Positions 1 through 6,275 of a stretch of 13,361 nt of DNA are shown piece by piece (position 1 is the stretch's first letter; each line of letters opens with the position of its first letter). The DNA lies in NCBI GenBank assembly GCA_017461285.1, contig JAFTYS010000067.1:1-13361 (forward strand), written 5' to 3'. The notes beneath the pieces were generated by a model. That model had not been told where the DNA came from, did not search any database, and saw only the letters and a list, made by a program, of their open reading frames with translations. This DNA is from Bacteroidales bacterium. GTDB taxonomy: Bacteria > Bacteroidota > Bacteroidia > Bacteroidales > UBA932. The position numbers and the translations under genes were made by a program.

Positions 1-1050
1 CCATGTATCGTTATAAACCTGAACATAAGCCTCAGGATCCTCGTGGAAGAGTGATGGAGTAGCAAGACCGAAGATGAAGTCAGAGAATCCGAATGAAGTC
101 TCACCCCACATGTTGGTTGACTCGCCATAGTATGAGTTCTCGATTGTTACATTACCGTTGATATCAACAGCAAGAGTAAGACCTGGACCAGCCTTAACCT
201 CAACCTTTGCCACCTTGCATGCTCCTGTCAATGATGTAGCGTGAAGAAGCACAAGTCCCTCAGTCTCGGCAGCGCCGATCTCAACAGCCTTCTTTGTAGG
301 AGCTGTAACAACGAGAGCGCCGTCAACGATATTTGCCTTCCAGCCGTCTGGCTTAGCCATTACATAGCACTCAGCAACAGCTTCCTGGTTGATCTGGACA
401 GTCTTCTGACCCTCATAGCGGAGGAAGAAGTCTGCACGAGCGACTCCGAGGATAGAGTTGTCTTCTGAATACTTTGCAAGAACGATCTTGGTGCCGTTTA
501 CAATAATCTCGACATAATCCTCACCTTCAACGAAATCTGTCATGATTGCAGCGTTTTCAGCAAGAGCCTGAACACCTGTTCCAACCCACTCGCCGCCGTT
601 TACGCTGTACTGAAGCTCCTTGGTATCAGCGTTGATCTGGAACTCAATACTGTACTCAGGATGTCCTACAGGAACACCAGTGTGGCCTTCCTGACCGTTG
701 ACAGCCCAATACTTGACACCGTCTTCCTCAACGATAGTCACGAGGCCTGAGTTATCAACGTTCTCAAGCGGCTTTGAAAGCTCGACCTTTGAACCGTCTG
801 CAAGAGTAAGAACAACCTTGCCATCAGTCTGCTCAACTGCTACGACAGCAATCTTTGCAGATGCTGCTGCGATAAGATCTTCCAGATTCTTTACATCTGC
901 ATTGAGATCCTTCTCAAGCTGCTCGACACGCTGAGTCAGATCGTCGAGTTCAACGTGAACGGCGTCGAACTCGTCCCAGATCTTGCCACAAGAAGACACT
1001 GCGAGGAGCGCTATGGCTGCTGCGCAGAACATTTTAAATGTCTTTCTCAT
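1..1050 (-). CDS. DUF4988-like coiled-coil cell-surface lipoprotein (partial, C-terminus beyond the left edge)
   Basis: 350 codons are visible and the frame is open at base 1, so the C-terminus is missing. The start at 1050 gives a lipoprotein signal peptide: MRKTFK, a hydrophobic stretch, then lipobox VSSC with Cys21. Residues about 28-60 form a heptad-rich segment (LDDLTQRVEQLEKDL) typical of a short trimeric or dimeric coiled coil. Next come DGS-type beta repeats (VVLTLADGSKVEL, WAVNGQEG, LQYSVNGGEW). This order of lipobox, coiled coil and DGSK-type beta strands is what I know from Bacteroidales DUF4988 proteins. The family name rests on memory of the pattern. Binding target and function are unknown; an outer-membrane or surface location is inferred. 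It lies 52 bp downstream of the DUF6029 gene with no clear promoter or terminator between, so co-transcription is possible. Confidence 0.75.
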   Translation of the reverse strand, partial: MRKTFKMFCAAAIALLAVSSCGKIWDEFDAVHVELDDLTQRVEQLEKDLNADVKNLEDLIAAASAKIAVVAVEQTDGKVVLTLADGSKVELSKPLENVDNSGLVTIVEEDGVKYWAVNGQEGHTGVPVGHPEYSIEFQINADTKELQYSVNGGEWVGTGVQALAENAAIMTDFVEGEDYVEIIVNGTKIVLAKYSEDNSILGVARADFFLRYEGQKTVQINQEAVAECYVMAKPDGWKANIVDGALVVTAPTKKAVEIGAAETEGLVLLHATSLTGACKVAKVEVKAGPGLTLAVDINGNVTIENSYYGESTNMWGETSFGFSDFIFGLATPSLFHEDPEAYVQVYNDTW

Positions 1051-1084
1051 AATTTTAATGTTTTAGTTAATAATTGTTTGTTAT

Positions 1085-1099
1085 AGTAATAGTATTACT
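1085..1099. repeat. Small AT-rich palindrome
   Basis: AGTAATA-G-TATTACT is a perfect 15-base palindrome. It lies just past the stop codon of the DUF6029 gene and 35 bp before the DUF4988-like gene. It is AT-rich and lacks a following T run, so it is a poor intrinsic terminator. It could be a protein site or chance. Confidence 0.3.
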
Positions 1100-1102
1100 T
1101 AT

Positions 1103-2788
1103 CTAGAAAGAAGCCGTGAGGCTTATGTTCGCTCCGGTGTAGGCAGGAATCGCTCGGCAGACTCCTCCCGAGCAGATGTAGCCTGCACGGTATCGTCCGT
1201 AACCTGCGGCAACGCGAAGGTGGGCCATCGAGAAGCTTACTCCCGCATTGTAGTAATGGAGCTTTGTCGAGCCATGGTTCCACATGTCGCTCGCAAAGAC
1301 GCTCCAGTGCGGCGCAAAATTCACTTCAAGAAGTCCCGCCATCCAGTCCTTCTGGTCGTCCTTCGACGCAAGGTACTGAAGCTCGAGACGGCTCGAGAGC
1401 TTAGGAGTCCACTTGTAAAGCATATCTGCGACCACCACATGCGACTGGCCGATATACAGGCCTGTCATCTCGTGATGCTTGTTATAATCCTGCATGCAGT
1501 ACATGAGCGTGCTCTTGAACTTCTTTGTCCACTGCTTCTCGACGTCGAAGCTGAAGTCGCGGAACAGAAGACCGCCGCCGGCTGTTCCGCCGTTCTCATC
1601 CAGCGAGTACCATGACGAGAAGCTCGCATGAACCTTCATACCCCTCTTTCCTCCGATCTTCGTACCACGGCGGAAATTGTAGAATGCATCTATCTGGCCA
1701 CCGATTTCTCCCGACTTGATGACCTTGTCTCCGATCTCAGGACTATATGGATTGAGGGTCATCAGCATATACGTATATTGGGTCGACATCGCCGGACGGT
1801 ATGAAAGCATGTTCGCAGCAGAGCCATAACCCGGATCCGTACCGGCATAGTTATAGATCTTCTGGTTCATGCGATGCATGCGGCGTCCGGTCACGGTCAG
1901 TCCGAGTCCACGGCCGTTATATCCGAACTCTACGAGCTGGGCATTGCCGTTCTCTGCCTTTCTGCCGTTCATCGCAGCCGGCACGCTGACGATCTGCTTT
2001 CCTGCATCCACGTATTCGCCCTTGAGGAAGAATCCGTCATAGTCCATATTGACACGTCCGGACCATCCGATATTGTTTTCCCTGCATCCTGCGGCAACAA
2101 GAAGCTCGTTCAGAGCCTCATGCTTGTTGAGTACAGATCCTTCGACTGACAGGGACATCACATCCATTCCGAGGAGACTTGAAAGAGAGACGCTCAGGTC
2201 GGCTCCAGCCACCTGCACATCCGCAAGACCGAATCCGAAGAATCCGTCGTCATAGCCCATCATTGCAGTGTTGTCATCTATCTTGCCGAGACGGGGGACG
2301 CCCCAGAATGCCTTTACGGCCACCTTGTCCTCCCAGCTGTATGTAGCCCTCGCTCCAAGAAGCGCATTGTTGAGTCCCAGCATCCTGTCCTCCCAGCTTC
2401 TGAAAAGCAGACCGCTTCCGAACTGGTCGTAGAATGTTCCGGCTGTTACAGAATAGGACTTGTCCTTCCATGTCACATAGATATTGCTGAGTGTCAAGTT
2501 GTTCTGCGCAACAGGATAGCCGACAAGAGACGGGAAATACCCCTCCATCTGCATTCCGGCAGACAGGCGGTCCTTGTACCAGTCGACCTTGAGATAGTTG
2601 TTGCTGGCAAATATGTTTCCATCTTTGAGCTGAGGCTGCATAGATGGGTAGAAGTCATTTACAGCATCCTCGACATAGACATTGCTGTTCGATTCGAGGC
2701 TTCCGGTCACATAACCCCAGTCCTTCTTCTCTGCAGACGCAGATACGGCAAAGACAAGGCATAGAATTGCGGGAAGAATCTTCTTCAT
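1103..2788 (-). CDS. DUF6029 family outer-membrane beta-barrel protein
   Basis: 561 residues. A Sec signal peptide (MKKILPAILCLVFAVSASA, cleavage near residue 19) leads into a protein rich in alternating aromatic and polar strands, glycine turns and long extended stretches. It ends in Phe (LTASF), the usual end of an outer-membrane barrel. The C-terminal motif GYICSGGVCR at 536-545 has two cysteines (C539, C544) in what should be the last strand pair; other cysteines in the mature protein are C235 and C431. The overall pattern and tail match what I recall of Bacteroidetes DUF6029 proteins, whose function is unknown. The gene starts 6 bp after the TlpA-like gene ends, so the two are almost surely one operon. 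The signal peptide fixes the start. Confidence 0.8.
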   Translation of the reverse strand: MKKILPAILCLVFAVSASAEKKDWGYVTGSLESNSNVYVEDAVNDFYPSMQPQLKDGNIFASNNYLKVDWYKDRLSAGMQMEGYFPSLVGYPVAQNNLTLSNIYVTWKDKSYSVTAGTFYDQFGSGLLFRSWEDRMLGLNNALLGARATYSWEDKVAVKAFWGVPRLGKIDDNTAMMGYDDGFFGFGLADVQVAGADLSVSLSSLLGMDVMSLSVEGSVLNKHEALNELLVAAGCRENNIGWSGRVNMDYDGFFLKGEYVDAGKQIVSVPAAMNGRKAENGNAQLVEFGYNGRGLGLTVTGRRMHRMNQKIYNYAGTDPGYGSAANMLSYRPAMSTQYTYMLMTLNPYSPEIGDKVIKSGEIGGQIDAFYNFRRGTKIGGKRGMKVHASFSSWYSLDENGGTAGGGLLFRDFSFDVEKQWTKKFKSTLMYCMQDYNKHHEMTGLYIGQSHVVVADMLYKWTPKLSSRLELQYLASKDDQKDWMAGLLEVNFAPHWSVFASDMWNHGSTKLHYYNAGVSFSMAHLRVAAGYGRYRAGYICSGGVCRAIPAYTGANISLTASF

Positions 2789-2794
2789 AGGTAA

Positions 2795-3286
2795 TTATTT
2801 GCGTACGGACTTCCTGACGGCTTCGAAAAGCTCGACTTCTCCGCCCTGGACATATGCGGTGTGCGAGAACACGATCTTTCCCTTGGCATCCACGACAAAG
2901 ACATGTGGCACTACGGTAACGTTCATCGCCCTCATGAAATCCTGGTTCTTGTCAAAGAGAAGGGTGAAGTCAGATCCCCATCCTCGTCCTTCAGCAAACG
3001 ACTTTGCCTTGGCGAGCTGCCTGCTGTCGTCGGTAGATACAGCTACAACGCGGAAATCCACCTCATCCAGCCAGTCAGGAAGCGACTCGTAGATAGCCTC
3101 GAGCTCACGGATGCAAGGCTTGCATGTTGTAGACCAGAATGAAATGATCATCGGCGTGCCTTCGTCAAGAAGCTGTGCTGTATCAAACGCTTCTCCCTTG
3201 GAATTCTCTACCTTTACTGACGGCACCTGGGCCATCGCAGAAACCGCCAGAAACATAGCGGCAAGGCTTAAAAGGAAAGTTCTCAT
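2795..3286 (-). CDS. Periplasmic TlpA/ResA-like thioredoxin-fold protein
   Basis: 163 residues from the start chosen here. A signal peptide (MRTFLLSLAAMFLAVSAMA, cleavage before Gln20) exports it to the periplasm, where TlpA/ResA-type proteins reduce or exchange disulfides. The active site is WSTTCKPC at 51-58 (Cys55, Cys58), and the cis-proline loop is VVPHVF with Pro127. The length suits a one-domain TlpA protein. An upstream in-frame ATG at 3346 would add 20 residues. I rejected it because those residues spoil the signal peptide and because the likely -7 promoter box (3344-3351) overlaps that ATG. First gene of an operon with the DUF6029 barrel, which suggests, without proof, that it acts on cysteines of an envelope partner. 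Confidence 0.88.
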   Translation of the reverse strand: MRTFLLSLAAMFLAVSAMAQVPSVKVENSKGEAFDTAQLLDEGTPMIISFWSTTCKPCIRELEAIYESLPDWLDEVDFRVVAVSTDDSRQLAKAKSFAEGRGWGSDFTLLFDKNQDFMRAMNVTVVPHVFVVDAKGKIVFSHTAYVQGGEVELFEAVRKSVRK

Positions 3287-3319
3287 AAAAATCCGGTTAT
3301 TTACGATACAAAATACCCT

Positions 3320-3333
3320 TACCCATATGGGTA
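3320..3333. repeat. Perfect 14-bp palindrome in the tlpA-like leader
   Basis: TACCCATATGGGTA is perfectly self-complementary. It lies 10 bp downstream (leftward) of the -7 box at 3344-3351, so it would be at the very start of the transcript of the TlpA-like gene. It could be a dimeric repressor site or a 5' RNA hairpin. Both roles are inferred from symmetry and position. Confidence 0.45.
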
Positions 3334-3343
3334 CATAATGAGG

Positions 3344-3351
3344 CAAAAGTA
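3344..3351 (-). promoter_or_regulatory. Bacteroidetes-type -7 box of the tlpA-DUF6029 operon
   Basis: TACTTTTG on the minus strand fits TAnnTTTG. The -33 position, 19 bp upstream, reads TTC rather than TTG. The leader to the ATG at 3286 would be about 50 bases. Confidence 0.6.
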
Positions 3352-3368
3352 GTGATATTTCCTCTTTT

Positions 3369-3394
3369 CTGAAAATTTTTTTACAGAATTTCAG
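3369..3394. repeat. Imperfect inverted repeat upstream of the tlpA-like promoter
   Basis: Arms CTGAAAATT (3369-3377) and AATTTCAG (3387-3394) pair over 8 bases with one bulge, around a T-rich centre. It lies 16 bp past the folP stop codon and overlaps the -33 position of the tlpA-like promoter. It may be a weak folP terminator or an operator. A short GCCG/CGGC stem at 3394-3403, nearer the folP stop, may contribute. Confidence 0.3.
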
Positions 3395-3410
3395 CCGAAC
3401 GGCCTCAGAA

Positions 3411-4238
3411 TCAGGTCAAAGCCATCATTTCGTATAGCGAGACCACTTGTCTTGCTTCCTTAACATCATGGACCCGCAGCATATCGGCGCCATTGATCAG
3501 CGCCGCCATATGGACAGCCTGGGTCGCCTCGAGGGCTTCATCCGGAGATATACCCAAAGGCTTATATATCATGCTTTTCCTGGAAACGCCGACAAGCAGG
3601 CGCGAAGGCTGAAGAGTCCATGCTGCCGAAGCTTCGCGTAATGACGGAAGTCCGGAAAGAAGAGCATAATTCTGCTCCAGGGTCTTGGCAAAACCGAATC
3701 CGGGATCCATCATCCACCTTCTTATGCCGGCATCCGCCGCCTTAACAGAAAACATCTCGAAATATCGGATGACCTCGGCCACCACATCGTCATAATCGGC
3801 AAGCGACTGCATGGTCAGCGACGTTCCGCGCTTGTGCATCGCAACATATTCAAGGCCAAGACGTCCGACCGTCGGAAGCATGAGCGGGTCATCCTCCCCA
3901 GCCGATATGTCATTAACAAGAAAATCACCTGTCAGGTCATATGTCCTCTCCACAACAGATGACCAGTATGTATCCACCGATATGCGGATGTCAGGAAATG
4001 CTTCGCGTACTGCAGACAGGGCGGGAGCAAGCCTGCGCCACTCTTCTTCGGGTCCGGAAGGGACCGATCCGGGACGGGACGACCATGCGCCGAAATCAAT
4101 GACATCGGCGCCCTCATCGGCCATCTGCCCGACCCTCCGCAATACCGCGTCAGTATCGGAGCATCTGCTTTGTGCGAAATACGAGTCGTCGGTCAGATTG
4201 ACGATGCCCATTATGTCTATGTGCCTGTCAGCTTTCAT
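3411..4238 (-). CDS. folP: Dihydropteroate synthase
   Basis: Joins p-aminobenzoate to hydroxymethyl-dihydropterin diphosphate in folate synthesis, in the cytosol. 275 residues from the start chosen here, normal for the family. Motifs in order: MGIVNLTDDSYF (10-21), GADVIDFGAWSSRPGS (43-58), ISVDTY (86-91), VNDISAG (108-114), DPGFGFAK (178-185), GVSRKS (217-222) and RVHDV (255-259). All main pterin, phosphate and pABA site motifs are present. The usual TPDSF of the first loop reads TDDSY, so Pro is replaced by Asp. An ATG at 4298 would add 20 residues that translate a dispersed repeat, so I rejected it. A -7 box only 4 bp before the ATG at 4238 implies an mRNA with almost no leader. Divergent from tmk. 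Confidence 0.93.
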   Translation of the reverse strand: MKADRHIDIMGIVNLTDDSYFAQSRCSDTDAVLRRVGQMADEGADVIDFGAWSSRPGSVPSGPEEEWRRLAPALSAVREAFPDIRISVDTYWSSVVERTYDLTGDFLVNDISAGEDDPLMLPTVGRLGLEYVAMHKRGTSLTMQSLADYDDVVAEVIRYFEMFSVKAADAGIRRWMMDPGFGFAKTLEQNYALLSGLPSLREASAAWTLQPSRLLVGVSRKSMIYKPLGISPDEALEATQAVHMAALINGADMLRVHDVKEARQVVSLYEMMALT

Positions 4239-4242
4239 AGCG

Positions 4243-4250
4243 CAAAAATA
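4243..4250 (-). promoter_or_regulatory. -7 box of folP
   Basis: TATTTTTG on the minus strand fits TAnnTTTG and ends 4 bp before the folP ATG. Transcription would start at or beside the start codon, giving a leaderless message. No TTG is seen at the -33 position. Confidence 0.5.
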
Positions 4251-4252
4251 AT

Positions 4253-4334
4253 AAAAAAGATTCTCACGTCGTCCTGCGGACTCCTCAAAATGACACATTA
4301 GTTGTCATGTTGAGCGAAGCGAAACATCTTTTTG
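4253..4334. repeat. Inverted pair of TGTCAT...ATCTTTTT dispersed-repeat units
   Basis: Left unit (4253-4295, read on the minus strand) begins TGTCATTTTGAGGAG and ends GAGAATCTTTTTT. Right unit (4302-4334, plus strand) begins TGTCATGTTGAGCGAAGCG and ends ACATCTTTTT. They point away from each other. Units with TGTCAT...GAGC..AGCGAA...ATCT ends are a familiar short dispersed repeat in Bacteroidetes genomes; that part is from memory. Each outer end stops 2 bp short of a -7 box, so the repeats fill the upstream part of both promoters. Translation of the left unit explains the false N-terminal extension of folP. Confidence 0.7.
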
Positions 4335-4336
4335 AC

Positions 4337-4344
4337 TATCTTTG
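4337..4344 (+). promoter_or_regulatory. -7 box of the tmk operon
   Basis: TATCTTTG fits TAnnTTTG exactly and is identical to the -7 box of purB in this window. The nearest upstream TTG (4310-4312) is 24 bp away, longer than the ideal 19-21. The leader would be about 20 bases. Confidence 0.65.
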
Positions 4345-4371
4345 TAGATTGAATCATAAAAACAAACAATC

Positions 4372-5052
4372 ATGCTGGTAGTCCTTGAAGGCCTGGACGG
4401 AGCTGGAAAATCCACCCAGGTAAAGAAACTGAGAGAATATCTTGAAAGCGTATTCGGCAGTCTCGAATACATACATTTCCCACGATACGACGCTCCCGTA
4501 TACGGAGAGCTTATCAGCCGTTTCCTCCGCGGGGACTTCGGCTCGAACGAGGCTGTGCACCCTCAGCTGGTGGCCCTTCTGTTTGCCGAAGACAGGCATG
4601 GGGCCGCTCCCGGAATGAAAAGAGTGCTGGCGGACGGAGGAACTGTCCTGCTTGACAGATATGTCTATTCGAACATAGCCTACCAGTGTGCAAAGCTCAA
4701 GGACAGCGAAGAGGCAGCCGATCTGAGGGAATGGATATTCAACACAGAATATGGCGATTTCGACCTGCCGAGACCGGACCTGAACATATTCCTTGATGTC
4801 CCTATCGGATTCGTCGAGTCAAAGCTGAAGAGCCAGCGCGGAGGTGCGGACAGAGAGTACCTCAGTGGCGGGCAGGACATCCATGAAGCAGACATCGAGT
4901 TCCAGAAGAAGGTTCGTGACATATACAGAAGACAGTGCGAGATAGACCCGAAGTTCATCCGCATAGACTGTTCGGACGAAAACGGGAACATGCTGCCTCC
5001 GGGTGCGATCTTTGATAAGGTCAAGGTTGTCGTAGATTCTTCAATAAAATAA
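4372..5052 (+). CDS. tmk: Thymidylate kinase (dTMP kinase)
   Basis: Phosphorylates dTMP to dTDP with ATP, an essential cytosolic step to dTTP. 226 residues, slightly longer than the 205-215 typical of many bacteria. The P-loop is EGLDGAGKST (6-15), followed by the substrate loop FPRYD (36-40), the DRY motif LLDRYVYSNIAYQ (93-105) and an Arg/Lys-rich LID at about 151-165 (KLKSQRGGADREY). The start ATG lies two to four residues before the first beta strand, as expected. First gene of a two-gene operon with the MauE-like gene (5 bp gap) and divergent from folP. Confidence 0.95.
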   Translation: MLVVLEGLDGAGKSTQVKKLREYLESVFGSLEYIHFPRYDAPVYGELISRFLRGDFGSNEAVHPQLVALLFAEDRHGAAPGMKRVLADGGTVLLDRYVYSNIAYQCAKLKDSEEAADLREWIFNTEYGDFDLPRPDLNIFLDVPIGFVESKLKSQRGGADREYLSGGQDIHEADIEFQKKVRDIYRRQCEIDPKFIRIDCSDENGNMLPPGAIFDKVKVVVDSSIK

Positions 5053-5057
5053 CTGAC

Positions 5058-6233
5058 ATGAGATATCTTCTGCTTCGACTCAAGCGTTTCTGCGGATTCC
5101 TCACCGGCATAGTCTTCTTCCTGGGAGGTTTGTTAAAGCTGATGGACCCCGTGGGTGCGGGGCTGGTAATGGCCGAATATCTTGATTTCCTCCACCTCAA
5201 GTTCCTTTCCTTTGCATCAAAGCCTCTGGGCGTCGGATTCGCACTGCTTGAGACCATAATAGGAACAGCACTCATAACAGGAGTCTGGAGAAAACTGACC
5301 GGAATTGCCGCGCTCTCGCTTCAAGGTTTCTTCACGCTTCTGACCCTGCTGCTGGTAATCTTCAACCCGCAGATGGACTGCGGATGCTTCGGCGAGGCAA
5401 TCCATCTCACGCACATGCAGACATTCATGAAGAACATCGTACTGTGCGTCCTGCTTTGCGCTTACCTTTTCCCTGCAAAACTGCTCGGAACCCCGCTGAA
5501 ACACAAATATGTGCCATTCGCCATCGTCACGCTTTCAGTGCTTGCATTCACCACATATTCATGGATGTACATACCTCTGATGGACTTCACGGACTATAAG
5601 CCGGGAGCACTGCTCAAAGCCGGCGAGAAGATTTCGTCCGAAGATAAAGGAGGTTACGACGCATTATTCGTCTATGAGAAGGACGGGATTGAGGAAGAGT
5701 TCAGTCTCGACAATCTTCCGGACTCGACATGGACATTCGTCAGGACAGAAACAATGGCCGCGAACGATTATGATACCGAAGGACTGATCGACCTTTCATT
5801 CTACGGTTCTGACGGAGAGTATTGCGACGAAATGGCGGCAGAAGGAAGGGTAATGGTCATTTCTGTGTACAATCCAGGCATGAAAGCAGGTAAGTGGTAC
5901 GAGATAGCATCTTTCATCCAGGATGCCGAAGCCGCTGGATTCAAAGCGATCCTGCTGATATCAGAGCAGCCTGAGACCCCGCTTTCAATACCGGCATTCA
6001 TCGCAGACAAGAAGACGATTCTGGCAATGAACCGTTCAAACGGCGGAGTGACCTACTTCAGCGACGGATACCTTATCCGCAAATGGTCATTCAGAGCACG
6101 TCCCGATCTTGAAGAACTCATCGTAATCCACGACGAGGACGAGACAGAGACGGTCATCTACCATAACACAAAAGGAAGCCTCGCTTTCCAAGGCTTCCTT
6201 CTATATGTGTTTGCAGTGATGCTGCTTCTTTAG
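5058..6233 (+). CDS. MauE/DoxX-like membrane protein with thioredoxin-like C-terminal domain
   Basis: 391 residues. Hydrophobic segments at about 10-30, 56-76, 80-102, 125-143 and 152-172 make a membrane core like that of MauE/DoxX proteins, which are linked to thiol redox or respiratory chemistry. Before the fourth segment is MDCGCFGEAI with C108 and C110, a mark of this group. Residues about 245-350 look like a thioredoxin-like domain (VISVYNP, ILAMNRSNGG, LIRKW), but no CxxC is present; C256 is its only cysteine. A last hydrophobic stretch, 373-391, runs into the stop codon, so the protein ends inside a presumed membrane helix. The stop TAG is formed with the first bases of a dispersed-repeat hairpin, so the tail may be shortened. 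Substrate unknown. Confidence 0.78.
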   Translation: MRYLLLRLKRFCGFLTGIVFFLGGLLKLMDPVGAGLVMAEYLDFLHLKFLSFASKPLGVGFALLETIIGTALITGVWRKLTGIAALSLQGFFTLLTLLLVIFNPQMDCGCFGEAIHLTHMQTFMKNIVLCVLLCAYLFPAKLLGTPLKHKYVPFAIVTLSVLAFTTYSWMYIPLMDFTDYKPGALLKAGEKISSEDKGGYDALFVYEKDGIEEEFSLDNLPDSTWTFVRTETMAANDYDTEGLIDLSFYGSDGEYCDEMAAEGRVMVISVYNPGMKAGKWYEIASFIQDAEAAGFKAILLISEQPETPLSIPAFIADKKTILAMNRSNGGVTYFSDGYLIRKWSFRARPDLEELIVIHDEDETETVIYHNTKGSLAFQGFLLYVFAVMLLL

Positions 6234-6254
6234 ATTCCCGGTCTGGCCGGGAAT
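6234..6254. terminator. Strong hairpin between convergent genes, part of a dispersed repeat
   Basis: ATTCCCGG, a 5-base loop, and CCGGGAAT form a perfect 8-bp GC-rich stem. It starts right after the stop of the MauE-like gene and lies 21 bp past the stop of the Omp28 gene, so it could end transcripts from both sides. There is no clear T run. The wider unit 6232-6258 has the ends AGAT...ATGACA, the same edges (TGTCAT...ATCT reversed) as the repeats near 4253-4334. GGAATGACA recurs at 6267-6275. Confidence 0.6.
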
Positions 6255-6275
6255 GACATTAAGGCAGGAATGACA

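Noticed and set aside
212..300. Idea that the DUF4988-like gene is part of a polysaccharide utilisation locus
   Set aside because: No SusC/SusD pair, glycosidase or lyase is visible within the window.
1220..1615. Open frame of 131 codons opposite the DUF6029 gene
   Set aside because: Antisense shadow of a real gene, no signal peptide or domain.
3287..3346. Longer start for the TlpA-like gene at 3346
   Set aside because: It adds 20 residues before a clear signal peptide, and the -7 box overlaps this ATG.
3811..4251. Open frame of 146 codons on the plus strand opposite folP
   Set aside because: It is entirely antisense to a well-supported gene, has no family resemblance and is rich in Ser/Pro/Arg typical of shadow frames.
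4239..4298. Longer start for folP at 4298
   Set aside because: The extra residues (MCHFEESAGRR...) are a translation of a dispersed repeat and are upstream of the -7 box.
4253..4334. Possible CRISPR or insertion-sequence ends at the inverted repeat
   Set aside because: Only two unequal units, no spacers, no transposase and no target duplication; it fits a short dispersed repeat better.
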